Source: Pelodera strongyloides (lineage: Eukaryota > Nematoda > Chromadorea > Rhabditida > Rhabditidae). From it: 64,000 nt of DNA. Below the pieces are notes generated by a model. That model had not been told where the DNA came from. It ran no database searches and saw nothing but the letters and a program-made list of their open reading frames with translations. The position numbers and the translations under genes were made by a program. The stretch spans positions 236,501 to 300,500 of the forward strand of contig JAANDG010000089.1 in the NCBI GenBank assembly GCA_036852015.1. Reading direction: 5' to 3'. Shown piece by piece: positions 13,575 to 22,449 of the stretch (position 1 is the stretch's first letter; each line of letters opens with the position of its first letter).

Positions 13575-14117
13575 GTGATAGACGAAGAGTGATAGAGCAG
13601 TCTCGCTTCATATATTCCCGATGTATGTGTAAACGTGCTAGAAAAATGACTGTGTAGTGCGATAGACGACGCCGAGAGAGAAAGAGAAACAGACAAACAG
13701 AGAGGTTTTTGGAGAATACGAAAAAAAAGAAAAACATATAATTAAGACAGTTTTAATATCGGGTCAGCATTTCAACTAGGACAAGTATCTTAGCTTTGTA
13801 AAAAAAAAGAAAAAAATGATTAGAATTAAACTGCAATACGAGCTGAATATGAGAATTGCAAAGAAACGAAAGACGCAAATAAAAACAAAAATAAAGAAAT
13901 GAACATTTATAGGCGATGAGAGGAAAAATAGATCTTTACAATCATTAGTACTTTGTTGGATTTAAATATAATTGAATATAGAGGCCTTTTTTCCTTATTT
14001 CACCTAGTCCTTGAACATAAAGCTCAATTCTTCAGTAGGACGGCGAAAATGTAGTTAATATGCAGACTCAATGTGGTGAGACATATGCATGTATAATATA
14101 AAAAACAAGACATAAAA

Positions 14118-14156
<39 letters not shown>

Positions 14157-14465
14157 TTGAGAGAGAGAGAAGAGAGAAGAGAGAAGAGAGAGAGAGCTAG
14201 CGAAGAGAGAGAATAACGGAATAAAAAAAGAAAGAGAGAGAGAGAGCAAAATGTATCTAAGGATGAAACACAGAGATTAATAATTAATCAAAAAACAAAA
14301 GAGTTCTGACAAATAGATCAATTTTTTCTTCCATGAAATGTATTAATTTGAGTTTAATAATAGGTGAAAGTGGAATGTATGAATAAGCATATTGTACGAG
14401 GAGAAAGCATGCACGGTAAGGTTTGACTCACCTCGAACAATTTCCATTTCAAAAACAGGCTTCAT
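144..14465 (-). CDS. Multi-WH2, proline-rich actin-binding protein (24 exons seen; 3' end lies beyond the left edge)
   Basis: Exons in coding order: 14465-14432, 12135-12062, 11797-11660, 11354-11174, 10172-10084, 9668-9506, 9275-9168, 8851-8648, 8335-8204, 7812-7630, 7122-6977, 6758-6684, 6480-6397, 6130-6014, 5901-5842, 5663-5592, 5178-5041, 4695-4621, 4359-4225, 3974-3816, 2682-2614, 985-851, 598-429, 240-144. All junctions are GT-AG and every intron phase agrees, giving 2838 nt (946 codons) without a stop. Five WH2 domains lie near residues 30-60, 135-165, 217-250, 320-352 and 426-458, for example LDEIRQGNRLRPTKTVDKS and LNSIKGGIKLRKAETKDKSG. Linkers are polyproline and carry a recurring NPALxKLGGKT-like motif. 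WH2 domains bind monomeric actin and polyproline recruits profilin or SH3 domains, so a cytoplasmic actin assembly or sequestering role is inferred. Residues about 485-905 carry a repeated module that I do not recognise. The start at 14465 is chosen because its exon ends in phase 1 and matches the next exon; a later ATG at 12091 is the alternative. Confidence 0.85.
402..429 (-). terminator. Possible intronic poly(A) site after exon 22 of the WH2 gene
   Basis: If the donor after base 429 is not used, the frame continues for a few codons and stops at a TAA, giving a tail ending RRYFKLA. Two overlapping AATAAA hexamers (minus strand, within 411-402) directly follow the stop. Splicing across this point is also supported, because the phase-2 donor matches the next exon (240-144). 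It is therefore a possible alternative end rather than the main one. Confidence 0.3.
1816..2004. mobile_element. Diverged palindromic element of the GCGAAATACCGGCCGG family
   Basis: Inverted arms around TTTTTGAAACGTA / TACGTTTCAAAAACCGG end at CCGCTTTAA. The sequence is related to the elements at 10196, 20008 and 37938 but more decayed. It lies in the intron between exons 20 and 21 of the WH2 gene. Confidence 0.5.
2296..2682 (-). CDS. Alternative acidic terminal exon of the WH2 gene (read-through of the exon 20 donor)
   Basis: Exon 20 normally ends at the donor after base 2614. If that donor is skipped, the same frame stays open for 105 more codons to a TAA at 2298-2296. The extension is strongly acidic: runs of Asp/Glu such as EEDDDDVTEEDD, with scattered Ser, Tyr and Cys. 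An open frame of this length and biased composition is unlikely in an AT-rich intron by chance, so it could be a real alternative C-terminus. Using it would remove the last one and a half C-terminal modules. AATAAA-type signals on the minus strand lie near 1700. It could also be intron sequence that is never translated. Confidence 0.45.
   Translation of the reverse strand, partial: EKSKADACYDEKSLHVTADDLKKVENCVLEKCRDVTDNCDDVSEEDDDDVTEEDDVIEAVFSLPSKPRAKSVESAESADDEEESYYSEECSEECEDDEELDEEDLEESIVEEESLDEVEEEEIECDEK
2797..3193. mobile_element. TTAA-flanked palindromic MITE (AGGGACA ends)
   Basis: TTAA, then AGGGACATGCCCATCAAA, and the reverse complement at the far end (TTTGATGGGCCTGTCCCTTTAA). The near-perfect inverted arms run about 100 bp and there is no coding capacity. 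A TTAA target with purine-rich ends recalls Kolobok-like or piggyBac-like non-autonomous elements; the superfamily is inferred. It lies in the intron between exons 19 and 20 of the WH2 gene. Confidence 0.8.
3190..3629. mobile_element. Second TTAA MITE, abutting the first and sharing its TTAA
   Basis: The ends are TTAAAGGATCGCAGTCACT and AGTGACTGCGATCCTTTAA, with inverted arms of well over 150 bp (for example AAGTAGTTCTACTTAGCTAC near both sides of the centre). The left TTAA is the right TTAA of the neighbouring element, so one inserted exactly at the other's border. A truncated relative of its right end lies at about 54808-54902. Confidence 0.8.
7176..7244. repeat. (ACATA)n and a 21-base C run in a WH2-gene intron
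   Basis: Five ACATA units (7176-7200) are followed by a run of 21 C (7224-7244) in the intron between exons 7812-7630 and 7122-6977. These are simple repeats with no other content seen. Confidence 0.9.
10196..10376. mobile_element. Palindromic element, GCGAAATACCGGCCGG family
   Basis: It starts TTAAAGCTAAATACCGGCCG and ends CCGGCCGGTATTTTGCTTTA, with inner arms around TTTTGAAACGCGTC / GCGTTTCGAAAACCGG. The right border has TTTA instead of TTAA. It lies in the intron before exon 10172-10084. Confidence 0.75.
11442..11509 (-). pseudogene. tRNA-like sequence (tRNA pseudogene or SINE head) in a WH2-gene intron
   Basis: On the minus strand there is a 7-bp acceptor-like pairing with one mismatch, an A-box-like TAGCGAATTGG, and a full T-arm (CTGGG, TTCGATT, CCCAG) holding a B box. 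The D-stem is short and the anticodon stem does not pair. That fits a decayed tRNA or the head of a tRNA-derived SINE rather than a working tRNA. It lies in the intron between exons 11797-11660 and 11354-11174, in the same orientation as the host gene. Confidence 0.5.
11583..11628. repeat. (AAAC)n tetranucleotide repeat
   Basis: Roughly eleven imperfect AAAC/AAGC/AACG units, within a WH2-gene intron. Confidence 0.85.
12088..12100 (-). promoter_or_regulatory. Full-match Kozak context at an internal ATG of the WH2 gene
   Basis: The minus strand reads GCCGCCAAGATGG, a complete match to the vertebrate Kozak consensus. The ATG (12091-12089) is in frame with the first WH2 domain and would give a protein starting MASPANPILD. 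It may mark an alternative promoter product, or internal initiation downstream of the 14465 start. Confidence 0.5.
13530..13572. repeat. (GA)n microsatellite
   Basis: About 42 bases of pure GA, in the first intron of the WH2 gene. Confidence 0.95.
14121..14246. repeat. Interrupted (GA)n purine tract
   Basis: About 125 bases of GA/GAA/AGAG repeats, in the first intron just downstream of exon 14465-14432. A long purine/pyrimidine strand bias such as this can form triplex DNA or act as a GAGA-factor site in animals; that is inference. Confidence 0.9.
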
Positions 14466-17400
14466 GCCCCTGATGACTCACAGGAAATAAATTTGCATAC
14501 GTAGCAATTAACAACATTCATTGCACGACTAAAATAAGCAGCCGGGCAATATCATAAGTTTTAAAGAATAACAGGCGAACTCAGCATTATGGCTTACATA
14601 CTATACTAACGTTAATTCTACATATTGAAATTACTATAAAAAACATTGTTCGCTTATTAATCGTAATAATTGAAAGTATACACATATATATTGAACTCGT
14701 CACCGTTTTACCAAATGAATCTTAGATATTAATATTACGATTTGGAAATAAAGTATTATTCCACTACACGTGAAACACTAAAAGATGAACTGTTTATAAG
14801 TAGTTATATATAATAACATCACAGCATCAGTAACTGTCTATAAACTAGCGAATGCCATCCCATATTCTAAATGTTGCGAGCCTCGGTACAGTACATATGT
14901 TCTTCATCTAAGCTCCGCATAATGTTGTATGGACAAGTTCCCCCTTACGTTACTTTTTCCGCTCCTTTCCGCCGTCCGCTCCGGATGGTGCGGACACGGG
15001 AGCGAAACGCGCGCGCAGAGAATTTAATCCGCTATTACGTGTGTCGTCACGCACAATTTACAAGATTAGCATGGTAAGCAGGGATAGGAATTGGGATTTG
15101 GGAATGTTTATGTTTTATTGGTAACTGGAAATCAAGAATAGCCATATAGGATAGCCATATTGAGGTGAAAAGGTGTAGTTTAGAGTTTAGACAAATTTAT
15201 GAGCATTAAGGAAGGATTTGCTGCTAACTCATAAGAAACTACCGTAAATGAGATATTAGAATGTTTCGAAACTAGGTAAGGGCGATAAATCAAACTTGGT
15301 TGAAAAGTATTTCGGTGCTTCAGCTATATGGGTTCGTGTAGGAGAGTAGGAGGTAGATCGCCTATAGTTATGCATACCTACCAAAGGAGTCTTGAATAGA
15401 ATTTAAACCCTCTAGTAATGTTCCGCATGCCCAACGTACAGTACCACATGCGGCTATAGATTATAGATTTCATATAAAAATCCCAACTGTGGCGCTCAAA
15501 AACTTCCGTGAAAGGTAAAACACTTTTCATTCTTGTACAACTGCACTTTGCTTTTACATTACTATTTCATAAAAGTTATGCCAGAAAAATCTTTGACAAA
15601 ATATGGAACGAATTTTCCATTTTGGCCCAAGACATGAATAAATAAGACCAAAACATTAAAGTGGACATTTATTACTACTAGATAAATTTCAAAGTACAAC
15701 GTAGAGATAGTAAATAGTAAGGCCTAATTGTGGTATAACAATGGCTTGCAATGACTGGTTATATGAATAAACCTGGGGTGGTTGACCCGCTAGACAAACT
15801 GTGCCGGAGCAAAAATGCAAACAGTATCTTAGGGTACTAACAATGGGGGGAAAGGGCGGACGGCACGCGTGCGGGACAACAAGGAGCCGGGCGGGAAGCG
15901 GTGCCGCAAATGGGCCAATACTGGGCTAGAAAGAGTTTATTAGGGTTAAGGTAGGGCCAGAGTATTGTATGATACTATTACTAAAACTAATTGTCAAGAA
16001 TGTGTTGTTTGTGGTTAACGGCGTTTTAGCATCTTCCTATGACTTAGGAGACAGATAAATAAACTGTGCAGCAAGATATTTCTTATAATATTTGGAAAAT
16101 TAGCATAATATTAAACTAAATAAACAGAGAATGACAAACTTTCAAATTTCCACAATTCTTGGTATATGCTGTTGACCTTGACTGTGACCTCATCATCGTC
16201 TATGTGTAGGGAAACCAATTCTATTTCAACTTATAACTTGTAATTATAGTCTATGGTTTGATGTCCTGACTTACACGCTAAACAATTATGCAACTGCCTA
16301 CGGAACAGGCAATTACAGCTGTAGTAATTTTCCAAAATTAACATACCGCCAAGGTATATTGAATGGTCACGCAGTCTCTAGAATAGGTTTGCGGTAAACG
16401 GGCCAAAAACCTGGGTATGTTCCACTAGAACCCCCCTCTATTTGTTATATTGACCAAGCAAGGACTTGTGTGTGTGTGTTTGTATAAACATTTGTCGGTA
16501 TAAAGACTGGTTTGTCGCAATAACAGGAACAAATACGCATATTCATACGGTAGATTGGTGTTCGTGCTGAAGTGGATTCTATATCGTGGAACGCTGTTTT
16601 GGGAAGGTATGATATCACAGTGTCCAAACGTTGCTAGGGATTATGCAAGATCTTACAAAACGAAGGTGTTAAACACGCTGCACAGGAAAGGCACGGTGCG
16701 CAGTCGTAACCTTTTACGCTATGTCATTTTTTTTTTGAAAATCAGGCTTGCTAGAAAAGACATGAAATACACTTAACTAAGGTTATGAATAACTACTCTC
16801 TGTGCAACTTGGATGAAATTATATATGGCTAAAGATAACAAGATAAACCAAGGGGTAAGATTCGTGTACCGCAAAAGGGAGCTTGCTTTGCAAATGTCAG
16901 TCTCTAATATGCAAATGACCTTGCCCGGTATGAGCCAAGTTCAGTGAACGGTAACCCATAAGAAGAACATACTTAAGTGTGTGCGGCACAAGGTCCAATG
17001 TCAACATTTATACATTGAATGGGAGGGAGGGAGGGGAGGGAAAGAGGGCTCACCATAGGGAGTTACCGGAGCAAGAGTCGAACTCACTGTGAAGGATAAT
17101 TGACTCATTAGATATGTATCCCGTTCTTAGAAAAAAATCTTATGTTTTGGCCAGGTAGGCGGTAGGCCGGTAGGGGCATAAAGCGGCCTTCTGTCGAATT
17201 ACGAAAACCAACTGTGATAATTGCATGAGAATTACAGCTTATGAGCATATGAAGAAGTTCAAGAATCTTATAATTATTGGATACACCTACAAGTTAACCT
17301 GCAAATAAATAATATAAAGTACCGGATTTTACATAAAAAAATGCCTTTGTTTTCATAGAAATCGGAAAACATGTGGCTATCTCAAGCGTTTCAGGACGGG

Positions 17401-17984
17401 GCTCTGAAACTACGCAATGGACACTGTGTAATAATGAGCTCAAAAACTATAGTCCAACGGAAACAGAAATCAATATAAAAAAGCATTGAGAAACGTATCA
17501 TAAGATTTGGAAATTATAATTATAAAGATATCGATTAGATGAGAAATCCAAGTTGTTGCTATCGATTAGTGAAAATCATTTATTGATTGATGTGGGATAC
17601 AAATATACATTCAGAATTTGTTAGACATGTTTATCATAACACCTATGATTGGGGCCTTAGATATTAGGCCAACCGCATACATTTATGTATACTCTATGAA
17701 AATGAATATAGCTCAAGTAAAGCTCAATACTTTTGTCTATTCTAGTTCACAGTTCACACTGTTAGATAAACAAGAGCGTACTCGTTCCCAGTTAGAAGGC
17801 TAACATTAAAGGGTCAGGTTTCAGACTTTTCAGAAAATCGAAAAGTTTCAGCAATCGATTAGTTCCAGAACCTAATACGCACATTTTCCAATTTAAAACA
17901 AAATTCGAACTGTACGAGTACGGTTTCTCCAAAACAGGTTCACCAGTATCAGTATGACGTGCATTACATAGATATATGTACATC

Positions 17985-18109
17985 AATTAGCCATATCGAT
18001 AGATTACGGGTAATTAGCCATATCGATTGATTACGGGTAATTAGCCATATCGATAGATTACGGGTAATTAGCCATATCGATTGATTACGGGCAATTAGCC
18101 ATATCGATT
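17985..18109. repeat. 27-bp tandem repeat, nearly five copies
   Basis: The unit begins AATTAGCCATATCGAT and continues with an 11-base part that alternates AGATTACGGGT and TGATTACGGGT between successive copies. The alternation suggests duplication of a two-unit block. Confidence 0.9.
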
Positions 18110-18214
18110 AAATGTGATTAATTGGCTAATTGCTTAAAGAGAGTTCAAAGGATCAACTAGAGGCCGATCAGCATTGCGATGATCACATTGGCGTGTCTGT
18201 ATGTATGTATGTTA

Positions 18215-18262
18215 TGTATCTCTCCCTCTCTCTCTCTCTTCTCTCTCTTTCTCTCTCTCTCC
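18215..18262. repeat. (CT)n microsatellite
   Basis: CT/CTT-rich tract of about 45 bases; no gene nearby. Confidence 0.9.
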
Positions 18263-18703
18263 AAGTATCGTCGAGATATCCGCTGTAAAGTTTTGAAGTG
18301 TCACACAAAGCATTGGCAGAAAGCACCCACACGAGGGATGATATGGATAATTATGAAAGCAATTAGAAAATTTATGCCAATTTTCTGGAGGATTTATAAA
18401 AAAACTGGCATATCGCTTTCAGGCTCAGTTCAAATTTAGTTTATATGTTGTCTAGAGTAGTTCTCGGTGGTTCGTCGTGGTTTATGATAGTTCATAGTCG
18501 CACTGGTAGGTTCATAGTTGAGCAATTGTGTTTCTTCCAATTATCAAACTTAATGAGCTCAGCAATGCTCCTCAAGTAACCATAAGAAAGTTAGTCTTAA
18601 AAATAACACTCTAGCAACTCACATCGAACGAAATTTCACATACGCATGATTGTATAAGAAAAACTACTAATAGCTTATACAAAACAGAGACCAACAAAGG
18701 AAT

Positions 18704-18976
18704 TTCAACATTTGCAACGAGACTAGATTCTAACTTTAGATTGATTTTATGCTAATTAGCAGATTATAAGATCAGGATAGGAGCGTCAAAACGGAACAAA
18801 ATTTGATGCGTTTTTGCTGTGAGAGTTGGAAATTATGATTCCCCGGCTGAGGGTTTCCACTCAAAAAGTCGCGCGCTTCTTTCCCTGAAGTGTTAAACAA
18901 ATAGGAATATCAACATTTGCAACGGGACTAGATTCTAACTCTAGATTGATTTTATGCTAATTAGCTAATCATAAGC
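18704..18976. repeat. Pair of direct repeats of about 70 bp
   Basis: 18704-18772 and about 18907-18976 share a roughly 70-bp block (TTTGCAACGRGACTAGATTC, then GATTGATTTTATGCTAATTA) with few differences and about 135 bp between them. The cause is not clear. Confidence 0.7.
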
Positions 18977-19811
18977 AAATGATAGGACTGACCATAAGGC
19001 TCAGTCCAAAGACTCAGGCCCACGTAAAAATATTCGCCCTCGTTTTCGAAGAAAATATAAATGTATAGGCAGTTTATTGGTACAAATTAGCGAAGCATAA
19101 TAGAGAAATAATAATAATAATAAACAAGATGTTCTATCCCTTAAAATTAGCCGTCTTTCAAATCCAGAAATTTCACATAAGATTTCCACAAAAGACAATT
19201 GAACGGGCGCTTTTTCTACATAAAAAGTGAGATAATGTGGTGAGAAAGATATGGCTTTATGTGGATGTTTCACCTGGTTCTTATGTACATCTCCTCCGAA
19301 ATGAAACAGTGCTAAAAGAGAGTGATCCACAACTAATGGCAATATTTAAAATTGGTGTACTCATTGTAGCATATACAGAACATTGATATAGTTGAATTAT
19401 AGTACAATAATAATATGTGATCATACGTTAAATTGTTTTATAAACTATACAACATGTTGTCATGTGTAGAAATAGATGTATATTGCGCACATAGCACATG
19501 GACGGAGGATGCTACGACGCTTTACCTATGTAACAAAGAATTCACGCCCCATTACTTCACGGTATGTAATGTATATGTAGACATGTGTGGTATGCAAGCT
19601 CATATAACTAACACTCTAAATAAACTTTGTAATATTCATGTATTTTATTTCGTACAGTCTCCAATGAAAAAATTGTACCAAGTTGTAGAAATTTAGAAAC
19701 TGCAGGTATGAATGAAATATAAAAGGAAGGAGATATATTGATATATAGATATGAAGTCAGAGTTTCAGAGAATTAAAGTCCAAAATGATTGAAGACGAGA
19801 GAGGAAGGGGG

Positions 19812-19812
<1 letters not shown>

Positions 19813-19856
<44 letters not shown>

Positions 19857-19868
19857 GAGAGAGAGAGA
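19813..19868. repeat. (GA)n microsatellite
   Basis: About 55 bases of GA, preceded by a short G run. Confidence 0.95.
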
Positions 19869-20007
19869 TATTAGTGGGTAACAACTGTTGAGGGCGCGAA
19901 CTCTCGCAAACAATCCCCCTTGTAATGTTGCAAGTGAAAATAGATAGGCGGAACACTGGGTACACTCAGATATAAGATGGCACTAAGGGGATAATTGCTA
20001 AAGGACT

Positions 20008-20194
20008 TTAAAGCGAAATACCAGCCGGTTTTTGAAGCGAATCTCAAATATCAGCATTCTTATGCAGTTATGCTAGGGGTCTATTGGGGGTCTATTTTTC
20101 ATTCAAATTTATGCTCATTTGCATATGAAACATAGGAAAACAGGGAGTACGAGTACTCGATGCGTTTCAAAAACCGGCCGGTATTTCGCTTTAA
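20008..20194. mobile_element. Palindromic TTAA element, GCGAAATACCGGCCGG family
   Basis: TTAAAGCGAAATACCAGCCG at the left and CCGGCCGGTATTTCGCTTTAA at the right, flanked by TTAA on both sides. Length 187 bp with no coding content. Relatives lie at 10196-10376 and 37938-38111, with a decayed one near 1816. Confidence 0.85.
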
Positions 20195-20572
20195 ATTGAT
20201 ATACTTTGATAAATAAGAAGATAGGTATCGCATCATCTCCTTGTAAGTGTTGAACTTCTGTTGTAGGCATGAGTTACTGGCAAGCGCCAAATCATACGCG
20301 AAGAGAAAGCTCGTGGTTATATCTTTTCAAACGTCTTTGAACTATTTAACGATATATATAACTAAGTATATGACCACAGTGTTAGACTTTCTTTTTTTCA
20401 CTATAACTTGGCAAAAGAAAAAGCACTGTTTCTAGCCTTCGAGCAAACGTAATATGTTTTTCTACAAAATGTGTGTTAGTTTCCGTTCGCTCCGACATAA
20501 GTCATTGAGTGGATAACTAGAATGCCGAAAAACTCTAAGAATATGCGAATCGACCTGCGACACAGGGCTAGT

Positions 20573-20792
20573 TTAAGGGGAATATGTAGGCACTCAAAAT
20601 GAGCAAAAAAAACGCGAAACTAGCGTTTCCATACCAGACGTTAATTTAAATAGGCGACTGAATATGTAAATACGAATTTGCATGCCCTGCATCTTGAATG
20701 CCGTAATAAGTTGAAATTTGCTCCATCAGACACAAATTTATGCCACGGGTCTGATTAACGCGTTTACTATGGAAAAGGCGAACTTTGTAATT

Positions 20793-20833
<41 letters not shown>

Positions 20834-20903
20834 TTTCCTTAATGGGGAACACGCATTCTATTAAACAGCTTAACTTCAAAAAGGGCCTACATATTCCCTT
20901 TAA
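20573..20903. mobile_element. TTAA MITE with an internal 38-base T run
   Basis: The ends are TTAAGGGGAATATGTAGG and CCTACATATTCCCTTTAA, about 330 bp in all. The inverted arms are short compared with the other TTAA elements. The T run is at 20795-20832. Confidence 0.65.
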
Positions 20904-21091
20904 AGTTGGAAACTAATAGATTTGAAATATGCAAATTTAAAGTTGAGAATTTGTTGTCCCTCCTTTCGGTGCGTGGAAGTGTGTACGTACTTGAGAGCGG
21001 ACTCGGAAACACCATTCGGTGGCAAGGGATTACAAATTTGCATAGTTTGCACACGGGAGGATGGGACAATGACGGAAGCGTAAGCGGAAAG

Positions 21092-21187
21092 AATAGAGAG
21101 AGAGGGGAGGGAGAGGAGATGGAGGGAGAGAGAGAGGGAGATGGAGAGTGAAACCGAGAGAGACAGAGAGAGAGACAGAGAAGGAGT
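21092..21187. repeat. GA/GGA-rich purine tract
   Basis: About 95 bases of imperfect GA and GGA repeats. Open frames here are only artefacts of the repeat. Confidence 0.85.
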
Positions 21188-21790
21188 TAGAAATGAGAAA
21201 AGCATAAAGCCACAATTTCTCGTTTTTAAGATTGGAAGTTAATAAACGAAGGCTCTGAAATCGTATGAGGTATCAGATTTCTTTAAACCACTGTCTGTAC
21301 ATTCGTTAAAACTCTAACTGGCAACTTTTTATTGCGTTTATTGTATGTATAATGAAACTCAAGTGTAACAAACAACAAATGCACCTTTATTACACGTGAA
21401 CACAAAATGAGAATTTGTCAAATTGGGCAACTTTTTCAAAAAATGGTTGAAATTTACTTTTCTATGTTAAATTCGATCTATTTTTCAGCATGAAATTGGA
21501 TTGAAGAAACATCGACTTCTGTTGATTATTTCCATTGAAGTGCGAAGTCGTTCAATATCACCACGCTTCCACTTTGGCATACTAAATTAATATTTTGGAT
21601 ATTAATTTAATTTTAGTTTGAAAATGTAAAGGTGTCGTAGAAATGTCTGCGCATTGTAAAACTGAACAAAGCCATATTGGTATGAATACTGTCAGGTTGT
21701 AGTATCTGATGATTGTTACACTGAAATTATTATCGCATAACTTGTTCTGGAATATTATTCGCTAATGCGAAATCGATTTGGATACTTGTA

Positions 21791-22449
21791 CTAAATGTAT
21801 GTCCTAAAATTTAAGCCAAAATTTGGTTTATATTGGTTTCGGGTGTAATTTGAAGTATGTGTGTTACAACATATTACAAAATAAGTATAAACGAACGTGT
21901 CGGGTAAATATCTCCTGTGCCTTCCCATCCACTGTAACAGTTCTTCTTCGGGAGAGGATAGACCCTGCAAAATTAAGAATAATAAACTATGCTTTGCTTT
22001 TATAGTTTATTCAGCAATTGCTACATGTTAGGGCATAGGCGACCACGCGGGTGGACCTAGATCAATTCAATATGTTGCGTGGGTGCTTAGCTGATGGTTT
22101 TCAAGTATACGTATCTCAAATTGCCAAATTCACTGTTGAAACCCTATCTACTTTAGGTCAAGTGGCTGGCTATGAGCAGTAAGAAAATGTTGAATTAAAA
22201 TTGAAACATTATATCAAAATGCTAGAATATATCCTAATTGACTCAAGTTCACTCGTTCAATGGGCTTAAATGTTATAAGATTATTCTAGAAGATAGTGTG
22301 TATCGCGAAACATGCTTTGAATCTTGGTCAAACAGCATTTAATGTTTTAATTTGGAGTTAATTACCTCTGTTAAAGCCGCCGCACTCGTGTGAACAATTA
22401 GGAGGAGAGAGGCAATTAGAACAATTAAATAGTTAATGGCGAGCTGCAT
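21791..22449 (-). CDS. Small secreted protein with signal peptide (two exons seen)
   Basis: Exon 22449-22366 encodes 28 residues starting MQLAINYLIVLIASLLL, a textbook signal peptide with a likely cleavage after HTSAA. It ends in a phase-0 donor. Exon 2 starts at 21964 after a TTTTGCAG acceptor and stays in frame to a TAG at 21793-21791, for 85 residues in all. A CTCTACAG acceptor one base before the ATG implies a 5'UTR intron. The mature part opens LSSPEEELLQWMGRHRRYLP. Two readings are possible: the start of an inhibitor-I29-type propeptide of a papain-family protease (the xWMxRHxRxY pattern fits), with catalytic exons lost or unseen, or a peptide precursor whose GRHRR could be an amidation/processing site. 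No Cys/His/Asn protease exons were found downstream. Confidence 0.5.

Larger units (their letters stand above)
14466..21790. other. Gene-free interval between the WH2 gene and the secreted-protein gene
   Basis: I found no open frame with supporting splice sites in this 7.3 kb. It holds GA/CT tracts (listed separately), a 27-bp tandem repeat, two TTAA palindromes and a short direct repeat. A GC-richer patch near 14930-15060 could be promoter-like for the WH2 gene, about 500 bp upstream of its first exon, but no defined motif supports that. Confidence 0.6.

Noticed and set aside
13504..14249. Leucine/serine-rich minus-strand frames
   Set aside because: They are translations of GA/CT microsatellites. 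The same holds near 19765-19965, 20900-21215 and 29305-29636.
17985..18109. CRISPR-like array
   Set aside because: The units are directly adjacent with no unique spacers, and the DNA is eukaryotic.
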